In this document: positions 22,754-32,488 of the stretch, piece after piece | How the letters are laid out: each line of letters opens with the position of its first letter | Position numbering within the stretch: the first letter of the stretch is position 1 | From: CAWHMS01 sp963830495 | Lineage (GTDB): Bacteria; Actinomycetota; Actinomycetes; Propionibacteriales; Nocardioidaceae | Assembly (NCBI GenBank): GCA_963830495.1 | Contig: CAWHMS010000001.1 | Coordinates: 124,001-188,000, forward strand | Direction of reading: 5' to 3' | Length of the DNA stretch: 64,000 nt | Notes under the pieces: model-generated | What the model was told of the DNA's origin: nothing | What the model saw: only the letters and a program-made list of their open reading frames with translations | The model's database searches: none | Translations under genes and position numbers: made by a program

Positions 22754-24622
22754 GTGCCGCAGCGGAGGCCGACCGGTCGGGGCAAGCGCGCCGACGCGGC
22801 CGCGAAGCGACCGGCCGCCACCCGGGCGCGGCGCGTTCCAAGTCCTCCCGCCGCAGCCCGGATCCAGGCCCGGCGCCGGCCGCGCACGCTGCGGCTGGCC
22901 ACCGGTCCGTTCCGGCTCTGGAGTGCCTTCGTCGGACTCGCCTTCGTGCTGTCGTTGTTCGGGGCCAGGCTGATCCAGTTGCAGGGGATCGACGAGAACG
23001 ACTACGCGGCGATGGCTGTCGACAAGGGCGCGGCCACCGTCACGATCGAGGCCCCGCGTGCAGCGATCTACGACCGCAACGGTGCCGAGCTCGCGACCTC
23101 CGTCGAGGCGGCCAAGCTGGTCGCGGACCCGACGTTCACGAGCGACCGGGCAGTAGAGATCGCCACGCTGCTGCACGACCGGCTCGGGCTCGACTACCTC
23201 CCGCTGGTGACCCGCCTCCGCAAGCCCGACACCCGGTACGTCCAGTTGGCCCGGCATCTCGACCCGGCACGGGCCGGCGCGGCCGTGCGTGCGCTCAACC
23301 GGGCGAACCTGCCCGGCGTCTACACCGACGAGGACACCCTGCGCACGTACCCATCCGGCGACGTGGCGGCCAACCTGCTCGGCTACGTGAACGCGGACGA
23401 TAAGGGTCGTGAGGGCATCGAGCAGTCCCTCGACTCCCTGTTGTCAGGCGCTGACGGGTCGGCGACGTACCTCGTGGGTCCGTCCGGTGAGCAGCTGCCG
23501 CTGGCAGACCAGACAGTCGTGGAGCCGGAGCTGGGGACGGGGGTCCGGCTGACCATCGACCAGGACCTGCAGTTCCTCGCGCAGCAGCGGCTGGCCGAGG
23601 CGGTGCGTGGGGCGGGTGGCTCGTCCGGCGTCGCCGTCGTCATGGACGTGCGCAACGGCCAGGTGCTCGCCCTCGCCGACTACCCGACGTTCGACCCCAA
23701 CGACTACACCGACTTCGAGGGCAGCCAGTTCGGCTCCGCCGCGTTGCGCGACGTCTACGAGCCCGGCAGCGTCGAGAAGGTCCTCACCTTCGCGGCGCTC
23801 ATCGACGCCGGCTACGTGACGCCGAGCACCCGGATCAAGGTCCCAGCCGCGCTGCCCCGCGCCTCGACGGTCATCAACGACTACTTCGGGCACGGCACGC
23901 TGCGACTGACTGCTGCGGGAGTGCTGGCGAAGTCGTCGAACATCGGCACGGTGCTGGCGGCGGAGGACATGCCGAACCGCCAGCTGCACGAGTACCTCAG
24001 CCGCTTCGGCCTCGGCCGCAAGACCGGGCTCGAGCTCAACGGCGAGTCGCGCGGACTGCTCACTGCCCCCGAGAGCTGGCTGCCGATCAACCACGACACC
24101 ATCGCCTTCGGTCAGGGCGTCAGCGTCAACGCCGTGCAGATGACCGCCGCCATCGCTGCGGTGGCCAACGACGGGGTCTACGTGCAACCGACGCTCGTCG
24201 ACGGGTACGTCGACGACGACGGCGACGTCACCCCTGCCGAGCCGCGGGCCGAGCATCGTGTGATCCGTGAGAGCACCGCCTCACAGGTCGCCCGCATGAT
24301 GGAGGAGGTCGTCGGCGACGAGGGTACGGCGCCGGCCGCCGCCATCCCGGGCTACCGGGTTGCCGGCAAGACCGGGACAGCTCAGCGGGTCGACGAGTCG
24401 TGTGCCTGCTACGACGGCTCGTTCACGGTGTCGTTCGCCGGCTTCGCCCCGGCAGACGACCCTCGCTTCGCGGTGTACGTCGTCGTCCAGGATCCGCACG
24501 ACGGCGGTGGTGGAGGCTCGACCGGCGGGCCGGTCTTCCACGAGCTGATGTCGGCTGCGCTGGAGAAGTACGGCGTACCACCCACGGGCACTCGCGCCCC
24601 CAGGATCCCCCTCTCTTGGTGA
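22754..24622 (+). CDS. ftsI: Septal peptidoglycan transpeptidase FtsI (PBP3-type)
   Basis: 622 residues from GTG 22754, chosen because AGGGGAG lies 6 nt upstream (GTG 22736 is in frame but lacks a site). A basic N-terminus precedes one membrane helix (about 54-75). The PBP dimerisation domain is followed by the transpeptidase domain with EPGSVEKV (active Ser about 339, Lys 342), KSSN (about 393-396) and KTGTAQ (about 539-544). Class B penicillin-binding protein that cross-links septal wall with FtsW. The gap to murE is 16 bp. Confidence 0.96.
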   Translation: MPQRRPTGRGKRADAAAKRPAATRARRVPSPPAAARIQARRRPRTLRLATGPFRLWSAFVGLAFVLSLFGARLIQLQGIDENDYAAMAVDKGAATVTIEAPRAAIYDRNGAELATSVEAAKLVADPTFTSDRAVEIATLLHDRLGLDYLPLVTRLRKPDTRYVQLARHLDPARAGAAVRALNRANLPGVYTDEDTLRTYPSGDVAANLLGYVNADDKGREGIEQSLDSLLSGADGSATYLVGPSGEQLPLADQTVVEPELGTGVRLTIDQDLQFLAQQRLAEAVRGAGGSSGVAVVMDVRNGQVLALADYPTFDPNDYTDFEGSQFGSAALRDVYEPGSVEKVLTFAALIDAGYVTPSTRIKVPAALPRASTVINDYFGHGTLRLTAAGVLAKSSNIGTVLAAEDMPNRQLHEYLSRFGLGRKTGLELNGESRGLLTAPESWLPINHDTIAFGQGVSVNAVQMTAAIAAVANDGVYVQPTLVDGYVDDDGDVTPAEPRAEHRVIRESTASQVARMMEEVVGDEGTAPAAAIPGYRVAGKTGTAQRVDESCACYDGSFTVSFAGFAPADDPRFAVYVVVQDPHDGGGGGSTGGPVFHELMSAALEKYGVPPTGTRAPRIPLSW

Positions 24623-24626
24623 TCGT

Positions 24627-24632
24627 TACCCT
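24627..24632 (+). promoter_or_regulatory. Candidate internal promoter of murE
   Basis: TACCCT, 6 nt before GTG 24639. The spacing fits a leaderless transcript starting within the dcw cluster just after ftsI. No Shine-Dalgarno is visible for murE, consistent with this. Confidence 0.45.
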
Positions 24633-24638
24633 CAGACC

Positions 24639-26174
24639 GTGCCTGCTCACGAGGATCCTGCGGGTGTGCCGACCCGCCCGGAGTCGCTAACCCCGGTTGC
24701 ACTGGACGACCTCGTTCGACGCCTCGACGTCTCGGTGCACGGAAGCCCGGAGTCGGTCGAGGTCACGGGTCTCAGCCTGAGCAGCAACGCCGTCCGCCCG
24801 GGTGATCTCTACGCCGCGCTGCCGGGAGCGCGCACTCATGGCGTGACGTACGTCGACTCCGCGGTGGCAGCTGGGGCGCGAGCCGTGCTGACCGATGCCG
24901 TCGGCCTCGAGCCGGCGCTGGCCACCGGGCTGCCCGTGCTGGTGGCCGAGCGGCCGCGGGCCCTTGTCGGCCCCGCCGCTGCCCTCGTGTACGGGCACCC
25001 TGCCGACTCGCTCACGCTGGTTGGTGTCACAGGCACCCAGGGCAAGACCACGACCACGCAGCTGCTCACCGCCGGACTCGCGGCCGCAGGTCGCCGCACC
25101 GCCGTGATCGGCACCATGGGCACCTGGGTCGACGGTCAACCGGTCAAGACCGCGCTGACCACTCCCGAGGCCCCGGACCTGCATGCGCTCTTCGCGGTGA
25201 TGCGGGAGCGATCGATCGACGTGTGCACGATGGAGGTCTCGAGCCATGCCATCGTCATGGGCCGCGTCGACGGTGTCGTCTTCGACCTGGCCGTGTTCAC
25301 CAACCTGGGTCGGGACCATCTGGACTTCCACAGCGACGTCGAGGACTACTTCGCCGCCAAGGCCGAGCTCTTCGCTCCGGCCCGCTGCCGACGTGCGTTG
25401 GTCAACGTCGACGACCCGTACGGCGCCCGGCTGGTGGATCACGCGCAGGTGCCGACCCACACCTTCGCCCTGCGGCACGCCGCGGACTGGACGGTGCGGG
25501 GCGTCGACGCCACCGCGGCGGGCTCTCGGTTCGACGTGGTCGACGCCGACGGCCGTTCGACGCCGGCGTCGATCCGGCTGGCCGGCGGCTTCAACGTCGC
25601 GAACGCGCTGGCGGCCCTCGCCGCAGCAGCCGAGCTCGGTATCAGCGTCGAGGCAGCGGCCAGCGGCATCGGCGCCGTCGATGCGGTTCCTGGGCGGATG
25701 GAGTCCATCGCCAACCAGCGTGGGCTCACGGTCATCGTCGACTACGCGCACAAGCCCGACGCCCTCCGGGCGACCCTCGAGGCGCTGCGGCCGGTGACGT
25801 CTGGCCGGCTCGTCGTGGTCCTCGGGGCAGGCGGTGACCGCGACCAGGGCAAGCGCAGCCTCATGGGGCAGGTCGCCGCTGAGCTGGCCGATGTCGTCGT
25901 CGTGACCGACGACAACCCTCGGTCCGAACCCCCCGAGGACATCCGAGCCGAGATCACCGCGGGCGCGAGCAGCGGCGGTTCCGAGGTGCACGAGGTGGCT
26001 GACAGGGCAGCTGCGATCAGGTTCGCGCTGTCCCGAGCTCAGCGGGGCGACAGCGTCCTGATCGCGGGCAAGGGACACGAGACGGGGCAAGAGATCCAGG
26101 ACACGGTGCTGCCGTTCGACGACAGGGCAGTGACCCGCGACGTACTCGCCGAGCTGGCCGGAGCCGGCCGGTGA
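24639..26174 (+). CDS. murE: UDP-MurNAc-tripeptide synthetase (diaminopimelate-adding)
   Basis: 511 residues. Mur ligase: N-terminal UDP-binding domain, ATP-binding GVTGTQGKTTTTQ (P-loop about 130-141), central domain with EVSSHAIVMGRVDG and HLDFH, and C-terminal domain with VTDDNPRSEPPEDI. DNPR (425-428) is the motif that recognises diaminopimelate, so a DAP-type peptidoglycan is predicted; LL versus meso cannot be told. GTG 24639. The stop overlaps the murF start (GTGA). Confidence 0.96.
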   Translation: MPAHEDPAGVPTRPESLTPVALDDLVRRLDVSVHGSPESVEVTGLSLSSNAVRPGDLYAALPGARTHGVTYVDSAVAAGARAVLTDAVGLEPALATGLPVLVAERPRALVGPAAALVYGHPADSLTLVGVTGTQGKTTTTQLLTAGLAAAGRRTAVIGTMGTWVDGQPVKTALTTPEAPDLHALFAVMRERSIDVCTMEVSSHAIVMGRVDGVVFDLAVFTNLGRDHLDFHSDVEDYFAAKAELFAPARCRRALVNVDDPYGARLVDHAQVPTHTFALRHAADWTVRGVDATAAGSRFDVVDADGRSTPASIRLAGGFNVANALAALAAAAELGISVEAAASGIGAVDAVPGRMESIANQRGLTVIVDYAHKPDALRATLEALRPVTSGRLVVVLGAGGDRDQGKRSLMGQVAAELADVVVVTDDNPRSEPPEDIRAEITAGASSGGSEVHEVADRAAAIRFALSRAQRGDSVLIAGKGHETGQEIQDTVLPFDDRAVTRDVLAELAGAGR

Positions 26175-27571
26175 TCCCGCTGTCCCTGGCCGACATCGCT
26201 GCTGCGGTGGGCGGCACGGTTGCCGATGACGACGGCCAGACGCTCGTCACCGGCGACCCGTTCCACGACTCGCGCGAGGTCGCACCGGGTGGGCTCTTCG
26301 TGGCGGTCGTCGGCGAGCATGTCGACGGCCATGCCTTCGCCGCCGCCACGGTCGAGGCGGGGGGCGCCGCCTGTCTCACGACCAGGCCGGTCGGCGTTCC
26401 CGCAGTGGTCGTTCCCGACACCGTCGCCGCGCTGGGTCGGTTGGCTCGGCACGTGCTGGTCCGGCTGCCGGACCTCACCGTCGTCGGCATCACCGGCTCC
26501 CAGGGCAAGACCAGCACCAAGGATGTCCTGGCGCAGCTCCTCGAGCACCAGGGTGAGACCGTGGCGCCCGTCGGGTCCTTCAACAACGAGCTGGGAGTGC
26601 CGCTGACGGCGCTGCGGGCCGGTGCCAGCACCCGCTACCTCGTCGTCGAGATGGGTGCGCGAGGGCACGGACACATCGCGGACCTGGCGGAGATCGTGTC
26701 CCCCGCCGTCGGGGTGGTGCTCAATGTCGGGGTGGCGCACCTCGGCGAGTTCGGCAGCCAGCAGGACATCGCGGCGGCGAAGGGCGAGCTGGTCGCGGCT
26801 CTTCCCGCGGAGGGGTTCGCCGTACTCAATGCCGACGACGGGCTGGTGCGGGCCATGGCGGCACGTACGGCGGCCACGGTGCGGTGGTTCGGGGAGTCCG
26901 ACGCCGCCGAGGTCAGGTACGGCGAGGTCAGCCTCGACGAGGTCGGGCACGTGCGGTTGACGCTGTCGGTCGGCGCCGAGCGCGCGCGCCTCACCGTTCC
27001 TCTCGTGGGGGAGCACCAGGCCGGCAACATCGCTGCCGCTGCTGCCGCGGCTCTCGCGGTCGGTATGCCGTTCGGCCTGATCGCCTCGGTGCTGCCCCAG
27101 GTGACACCGAGGTCGCGATGGCGGATGGAGGTCGGCCGCACCGCGGACGGCGTGACCGTGATCAACGACGCGTACAACGCCAACCCGGACAGCATGCGCG
27201 CGGCGATGAAGGCACTCGTGGACCTCGCGCATCGCCAGGGCGCTGAGCGGACCTTTGCCGTGCTGGGCGAGATGAAGGAGCTGGGCGCCAGCAGCCGGGA
27301 CGAGCACGATGCGATCGGACGGCTGGCGGTCCGGCTGGACGTCTCGCAGCTGGTGGTCGTGGGGGAGGCGGCGCGACCGATCCACCTGGGCGCCGCGCTC
27401 GAGGGCTCGTGGGACAACGAGTCCGTCTGTGTGCCGGATGCCGACGCGGCGCTGGGCCTCCTGAGGGCGACGCTGCGCGAGGGTGACGTCGTTCTTGTGA
27501 AAGCATCGCGGGCGGCGGGCCTGGAGAAGGTCGCGTTGTCGTTGCTCGCGAACAAGGAGGCTGGCGCATGA
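26171..27571 (+). CDS. murF: UDP-MurNAc-pentapeptide synthetase (D-Ala-D-Ala adding)
   Basis: 466 residues. IPLSLADIAAAVGG start, DSREVAPGGLFVA, the P-loop GITGSQGKTSTKD (about 108-120), FNNELGVPLT, EMGARGHGHI, NVGVAHLGEFGS and INDAYNANPDSMRAA are MurF signatures. It completes the UDP-MurNAc-pentapeptide. It begins at GTG 26171 inside the murE stop and overlaps mraY by 4 bp. Confidence 0.97.
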   Translation: MIPLSLADIAAAVGGTVADDDGQTLVTGDPFHDSREVAPGGLFVAVVGEHVDGHAFAAATVEAGGAACLTTRPVGVPAVVVPDTVAALGRLARHVLVRLPDLTVVGITGSQGKTSTKDVLAQLLEHQGETVAPVGSFNNELGVPLTALRAGASTRYLVVEMGARGHGHIADLAEIVSPAVGVVLNVGVAHLGEFGSQQDIAAAKGELVAALPAEGFAVLNADDGLVRAMAARTAATVRWFGESDAAEVRYGEVSLDEVGHVRLTLSVGAERARLTVPLVGEHQAGNIAAAAAAALAVGMPFGLIASVLPQVTPRSRWRMEVGRTADGVTVINDAYNANPDSMRAAMKALVDLAHRQGAERTFAVLGEMKELGASSRDEHDAIGRLAVRLDVSQLVVVGEAARPIHLGAALEGSWDNESVCVPDADAALGLLRATLREGDVVLVKASRAAGLEKVALSLLANKEAGA

Positions 27572-28632
27572 GGGCGCTGCTGCTGGCGGGTGGTCTCGGC
27601 CTGATCGGCACCCTCGCCGGCACCCGGTGGGCGATCTCGATCCTGGTCAAGCGGGGCTACGGTCAGCCGATCCGCGACGATGGGCCGACGAGTCACCACA
27701 CCAAGCGCGGCACGCCGACGATGGGTGGTCTGGTCGTCATCATCGCCGTGGTGTTCGCGTACTTCGCGGCCCACCTGCTGACGATGGAGCCGCCGTCGGC
27801 GTCGGCCTTGCTGCTGCTCTTCCTCTTCGCGGGCCTCGGCATGGTGGGCTTCGTCGACGACTACATCAAGATCGTGAAGCAGCGGAGTCTTGGCCTACGC
27901 AGCAAGGCGAAGATCGCCGGCCAGACGGGCGTGGCGTTGGTCTTCGCGGTCCTGACCCTCCAGTTCCCCGACGACCGCGGCAACGCCCCGGCCTCCCAGG
28001 CGATCTCATGGGTCCGGACCTTCAACTGGGAGCTGCCGGCCGTCCTCATCATCATCTGGGTGCTCATCATGATCGCCGGCACCAGCAACGCGGTGAACCT
28101 CACCGACGGCTTGGACGGGCTGGCGATCGGCTGCTCGGTCATGGTCTTCGGCGCCTACACGATCATGGGGATCTGGCAGAACAACCAGTCCTGCCGGATC
28201 AGCCCCGGGATGCAGTGCTACAACGACGTTCGCGATCCACTCGACCTCGCGGTGCTGGCCGCGGCGATCACCGGGGCATGCTTCGGCTTCCTGTGGTGGA
28301 ACGCGTCGCCGGCCAAGATCATCATGGGCGACACCGGGTCGCTCTCGTTGGGTGGGGCGATGGCCGGCTTCGCGATCATGAGCCGCACGGAGCTGTTGCT
28401 GGTCGTGCTTGGCGGCCTCTTCGCGATCATCACGATGTCCGTGATCCTCCAGGTCGGCTACTTCAAGGCGACCAAGGGCAAGCGGATCTTCCGGATGGCG
28501 CCGCTGCAGCACCACTTCGAGCTGGTCGGCTGGGCGGAGGTGACGATCGTCATCCGCTTCTGGGTCATCTGTGGCATCTGTGTGGCGACCGGTCTTGGCA
28601 TCTTCTATGCCGAGTGGGTCGTGGGGGTCTGA
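27568..28632 (+). CDS. mraY: Phospho-MurNAc-pentapeptide translocase
   Basis: 354-residue integral membrane enzyme making lipid I from UDP-MurNAc-pentapeptide and the polyprenyl phosphate carrier. Signatures: HHTKRGTPTMGG (about 43-54), GMVGFVDDYIKI with catalytic Asp pair (about 92-103), NAVNLTDGLDGLA (about 172-184), IIMGDTGSLSLGGA, and MAPLQHHFELVGW near the C-terminus. About ten membrane helices. ATG 27568 overlaps the murF stop. Confidence 0.97.
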   Translation: MRALLLAGGLGLIGTLAGTRWAISILVKRGYGQPIRDDGPTSHHTKRGTPTMGGLVVIIAVVFAYFAAHLLTMEPPSASALLLLFLFAGLGMVGFVDDYIKIVKQRSLGLRSKAKIAGQTGVALVFAVLTLQFPDDRGNAPASQAISWVRTFNWELPAVLIIIWVLIMIAGTSNAVNLTDGLDGLAIGCSVMVFGAYTIMGIWQNNQSCRISPGMQCYNDVRDPLDLAVLAAAITGACFGFLWWNASPAKIIMGDTGSLSLGGAMAGFAIMSRTELLLVVLGGLFAIITMSVILQVGYFKATKGKRIFRMAPLQHHFELVGWAEVTIVIRFWVICGICVATGLGIFYAEWVVGV

Positions 28633-28635
28633 GGA

Positions 28636-30090
28636 GTGACCGGACGAGGCGTCGACTGGCTCGCAGCGGCCAACCGCCACTCCCCGTGGGAGCACGCCCG
28701 GGTCACGGTCGCGGGCCTTGGCGTTGCCGGCTTCGCGGCTGCCGACGCCCTGCAGCACCTCGGGGCCGCGGTGACCGTGGTCGACGACGGCGACCTCGGC
28801 GCGTCCGAGCAGGCCACACTGCTGGGCGTGCTGGGCGTCGAGCTCCGGCTCGGCGCCGGCGCCAGCGCGCAGCTGCCCGACGACACCGACCTCCTGGTCA
28901 CCTCGCCGGGCTGGCCGCCCGACCTGCCGATCTTCCACCAGGCAGCGACGCGCGGTGTGCCGGTGTGGGGCGACGTCGAGCTCGCCTGGCGCCTGCGCGA
29001 CCCCGAGCACGGCACGCCCTGGCTGTGCCTGACCGGCACCAACGGCAAGACGACCACGGTGCAGATGCTGGACGCGATGCTGCGCGCGGACGGGCTGCGC
29101 TCGATCGCGGCCGGCAACGTCGGGACGCCGCTGTGCGAGGTCGTGATGAATCCCGATCCGTACGACGTGGTCGCGGTCGAGCTGTCGTCCCACCAGCTGC
29201 ACTGGACGCGGTCCGTCTCGGCACAGGCGGCGGCCGTGCTCAATGTCGCGCCGGACCACCTGTCCTGGCACGGCGACATGCAGCACTACGAGCGCGCGAA
29301 GGCACAGATCTACGAGCGCTGCCGGCTGGCCTGCGTCTACAACGTCGAGGACCCGGTGACCCGCAGGATGGTCGAGGAGGCCGAGGTCGTCGAGGGATGC
29401 CGCGCGATCGGCTTCACGCTGGGCATCCCGGCGGTGGGGATGGTCGGACTCGTCGACGACGTACTCGCCGACCGCGCCTTCGTCGAGCAGCGAGCCCACA
29501 GCGCGGCCGAGCTCGCCCGGGTCTCGGACGTCCCGACCGGCGCGCCGCACAACATCGCCAACGCCCTCGCAGCCGCGGCGCTGGCCCGCGCGCACGGCGT
29601 CGCCGCGACCTCGGTGCAGCGCGGACTGCGCGGCTTCACGTTGGACGCCCACCGCATCAGCGAGATCGCCGTCGTCGACGACGTGCGGTACGTCGACGAC
29701 TCCAAGGCCACGAACCCGCACGCCGCAGCGGCCTCGCTTCGGGCGTTCGCGCCCGTGGTCTGGATCGCCGGTGGCCTGGCCAAGGGGGCGTCCTTCGACG
29801 ACCTCGTGGCCTCGAGCCGCGACCGGCTACGCGGCGTCGTGCTGCTCGGCGCGGACCGGGATCGGATCGCGGAGTCGCTTTCGCGACACGCGTCAGATGT
29901 CCGCGTCATCGACGTACCGGACACGGACACTAGGGCGATGGAGCGCGTGGTGGCCGCCGCGGCATCGCTCGCCGAGCCCGGCGACACGGTGCTGCTCGCG
30001 CCTGCCTGCGCCTCCCAGGACATGTTTGCGAGCTACTCCGCACGCGGCGACGCCTTCGTCGCGGCGGTGGAGCAGCTCCGGGCGTCCTGA
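28636..30090 (+). CDS. murD: UDP-MurNAc-L-Ala:D-Glu ligase
   Basis: 484 residues. An N-terminal Rossmann-like UDP-binding domain (VTVAGLGVAGFAAADAL), P-loop LTGTNGKTTTVQM (about 134-146), NVGTPL, ELSSHQLHW, NVAPDHLSWHGDM and VDDSKATNPHAA are MurD motifs. It adds D-glutamate to UDP-MurNAc-L-Ala. GTG 28636 starts 3 bp after the mraY stop. Confidence 0.96.
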   Translation: MTGRGVDWLAAANRHSPWEHARVTVAGLGVAGFAAADALQHLGAAVTVVDDGDLGASEQATLLGVLGVELRLGAGASAQLPDDTDLLVTSPGWPPDLPIFHQAATRGVPVWGDVELAWRLRDPEHGTPWLCLTGTNGKTTTVQMLDAMLRADGLRSIAAGNVGTPLCEVVMNPDPYDVVAVELSSHQLHWTRSVSAQAAAVLNVAPDHLSWHGDMQHYERAKAQIYERCRLACVYNVEDPVTRRMVEEAEVVEGCRAIGFTLGIPAVGMVGLVDDVLADRAFVEQRAHSAAELARVSDVPTGAPHNIANALAAAALARAHGVAATSVQRGLRGFTLDAHRISEIAVVDDVRYVDDSKATNPHAAAASLRAFAPVVWIAGGLAKGASFDDLVASSRDRLRGVVLLGADRDRIAESLSRHASDVRVIDVPDTDTRAMERVVAAAASLAEPGDTVLLAPACASQDMFASYSARGDAFVAAVEQLRAS

Positions 30091-30144
30091 CGGCGACCCA
30101 GCCGGGCCGCCGTCGCGTCGACCTGAGGAAGGCGGACCCGGCCG

Positions 30145-31386
30145 GTGGCGACCACCAGCAGTGAGCGCGTCGAGACCGTCCGGCAGCCCGGGACCCTGGT
30201 CGCCCTGCGGCAGAGCCTCGACAAGCCCACGACGTCGTACCACCTCGTGCTCGGGGCGGGCGGCCTGCTGCTGGTGCTCGGGCTGCTGATGGTGCTCAGC
30301 TCCTCGAGTGTGCTCTCGCTGCGGGACTACGGCAGCTCCTACTCGATCTTCCTGCGCCAGGCGGTCTGGGTGCTGGTGGGTGTGCCGCTGGCGATCGTCG
30401 CCAGCACGCTGCCGCTCCGGGTCGTGCGCACCCTCTCGTGGCCGGCGCTGCTCGTCTCCATCGTGCTGGTGGCCTTCACCTACGTGCCGGCGTTCGGAGT
30501 GGAGGTCTACGGCAACCGCAACTGGATCTCCTTCGGAGGCCCGCTCCAGCTGCAGCCGTCGGAGTTCGCCAAGCTGGCGCTGGTGCTCTGGTGCGCCGAC
30601 GTGTACGCGCGGAAGGGGCGGCTGCTGAACCAGTGGCGACACCTGATCGTGCCGATCTTCCCGGTCTGCCTCATCGCCGTGGGGCTCGTGGTCGGGCAGG
30701 GCGACCTCGGTACTGCGCTGGTGTTCTTCGCGATCGTGCTCGGCATGCTGTGGGTCGTGGGCGCGCCGGCGCGGCTGTTCGGCGGCGCGCTGCTCGCCGT
30801 GGGCGTGCTCGCGTTCGCGCTGGCCACCACGCAGCAAGAGCGGGCCGAGCGGCTCACCACGTTCCTCGACCCGATCTCCCAGTACGGCGGCAGCGGCTGG
30901 CAGGCGAGCCACGGCTTCTTCGCCCTCGCGACCGGGGGTCTGTGGGGTCAGGGCATCGGCGCCTCCAGCCAGAAGTGGGGCGGGCTGCCCGCTGCGCACA
31001 CGGACTTCATCTTCGCGATCATCGGCGAGGAGTTCGGACTGTTCGGCACGCTGGCCGTGCTGTTGCTCTTCGCCACGCTGGCCTTCGCCGGCATCCGCAT
31101 CGCGAGTCGGACACGGGATCCGTTCGTGCGGTATGCGTCGGCCGGCATCGTGATCTGGCTGCTGTCCCAGGCCCTCATCAACATCGGCATGGTGCTCGGG
31201 CTGCTCCCGGTCATCGGCATCCCCCTTCCGCTGATCTCCTATGGTGGGTCCGCGATGCTGCCGACCTTGGTGGCGCTCGGGCTGCTGCTGTCCTTCGCCC
31301 GGACCGAACCAGGTGCCGCGGCCTCGCTGCGCGCTCGACGCCGGCGTCGGCGCCCGCGCTCGAAGCGAACCGCTGACCACGACTAG
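30145..31386 (+). CDS. ftsW: FtsW septal peptidoglycan glycosyltransferase
   Basis: 413 residues, SEDS family, about ten membrane helices. YGNRNWISFGGPLQLQPSEFAKLAL (about 127-151) is the conserved extracellular/helix region. QASHGFFALATGGLWGQGIGASSQKWG (about 252-278) carries the large periplasmic loop start, HTDFIFAIIGEEFG the catalytic-region motif, and GIPLPLISYGGSAML the C-terminal signature. It polymerises lipid II with FtsI. An Arg-rich cytoplasmic tail follows. GTG 30145 has an AGGAAGG element about 17-20 nt upstream. Confidence 0.96.
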   Translation: MATTSSERVETVRQPGTLVALRQSLDKPTTSYHLVLGAGGLLLVLGLLMVLSSSSVLSLRDYGSSYSIFLRQAVWVLVGVPLAIVASTLPLRVVRTLSWPALLVSIVLVAFTYVPAFGVEVYGNRNWISFGGPLQLQPSEFAKLALVLWCADVYARKGRLLNQWRHLIVPIFPVCLIAVGLVVGQGDLGTALVFFAIVLGMLWVVGAPARLFGGALLAVGVLAFALATTQQERAERLTTFLDPISQYGGSGWQASHGFFALATGGLWGQGIGASSQKWGGLPAAHTDFIFAIIGEEFGLFGTLAVLLLFATLAFAGIRIASRTRDPFVRYASAGIVIWLLSQALINIGMVLGLLPVIGIPLPLISYGGSAMLPTLVALGLLLSFARTEPGAAASLRARRRRRRPRSKRTADHD

Positions 31387-31399
31387 GGAGAAGGTGCAC

Positions 31400-32488
31400 G
31401 TGCGAGTGCTGCTCGCCGGGGGTGGCACGGCCGGCCACACCTCGCCCCTGATCGCAACGGCTGACGCGTTGCGGCGACTCGACCCGGAGGTCGCGATCAC
31501 CTGCCTGGGCACCGAGCGTGGCCTGGAGACCAGGGTCATCCCCGAAGCCGGCTACGACCTCGAGCTGATCCCGCCCGTGCCGCTGCCGCGCAGGCCGTCG
31601 GCCGACCTGGCGCGGGTGCCCGGCCGGCTGCGAGCAGCCGTGCGCGCCACCAGGGACGTCCTCGGCCGGGTCGAGCCCGATGTGGTGGTGGGGTTCGGCG
31701 GCTATGTCTCGATGCCGGTGTACCTCGCCGCGCGGCGGGTGCGGCTTCCGCTGGTGATCCACGAGGGCAACGCGCTGCCCGGGATCGCGAACCGGTTCGG
31801 AGCGCGCTTCTGCACCGACCTCGTGGCAACGTCCTTTCCCGACACCCGGTTGCCGCACGCGCGCTTCGTGGGCCTGCCGATCCGGCGTTCGATCGCGACC
31901 CTGGACCGGTCTGCCCGCCGGGCCGAGGCGCGTGCCTTCTTCGGGCTCGAGCCGGGCCGGCCGACACTGCTCGTCACCGGCGGCTCGCAGGGCGCCCGAA
32001 GGATCAACCAGTCCGTGTCGGCGGCCGCGATCGACTTCGCGGCCGCCGGTGTCCAGGTGCTGCACGTCATGGGGCCGCTCGGCGATGTGACGCTGCCCGA
32101 GGACCGCGGCGTCGAGGCGCCGCCATACGTCGTCGTGCCCTTCGTCGAGCGGATGGATCTCGCCTACGCCGCGGCCGATGCGCTGGTCGGACGTGCTGGG
32201 GCGAACTCGGTGACGGAGGCGGCGTCGCTCGGCCTGCCGGCGGTCTTCGTGCCGCTGCCGATCGGCAACGGCGAGCAGGCTCACAACGCCAGATCCGTCG
32301 TCGCAGCAGGTGGCGCGCAGCTCGTCGACGACGCAGATTTCACCGCCGACTGGGTGCGCATCCACCTCCCGAGTCTGCTGCTCGACGCCGAGCGGCTGGC
32401 GTCGATGGGGCGGGCAGGAGCAGGACTCATCCGCCGGGATGCCGACGAGGTCCTGGCCCGCATGGTGCGGGAGAGCCGCCGCCCGTGA
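31400..32488 (+). CDS. murG: Lipid II synthase (UDP-GlcNAc:lipid I GlcNAc transferase)
   Basis: About 362 residues, GT28 family peripheral membrane enzyme. VLLAGGGTAGHTSP (first Gly-rich loop), GFGGYVSMPVYLAA, HEGNALPGIANRF, VTGGSQGARRIN (second Gly-rich loop) and GRAGANSVTEAASLGLPAVFVPLP (UDP-GlcNAc site) are present. GTG 31400 is preferred (GGGAG 9 nt upstream); GTG 31394 is the alternative, adding two residues. The stop overlaps the murC start (GTGA). Confidence 0.95.
   Translation: MRVLLAGGGTAGHTSPLIATADALRRLDPEVAITCLGTERGLETRVIPEAGYDLELIPPVPLPRRPSADLARVPGRLRAAVRATRDVLGRVEPDVVVGFGGYVSMPVYLAARRVRLPLVIHEGNALPGIANRFGARFCTDLVATSFPDTRLPHARFVGLPIRRSIATLDRSARRAEARAFFGLEPGRPTLLVTGGSQGARRINQSVSAAAIDFAAAGVQVLHVMGPLGDVTLPEDRGVEAPPYVVVPFVERMDLAYAAADALVGRAGANSVTEAASLGLPAVFVPLPIGNGEQAHNARSVVAAGGAQLVDDADFTADWVRIHLPSLLLDAERLASMGRAGAGLIRRDADEVLARMVRESRRP

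Noticed and set aside
27627..29933. 768-codon frame across mraY and murD
   Set aside because: Arg/Gly/His-rich out-of-frame reading of two well-defined Mur genes; a GC-rich artefact.
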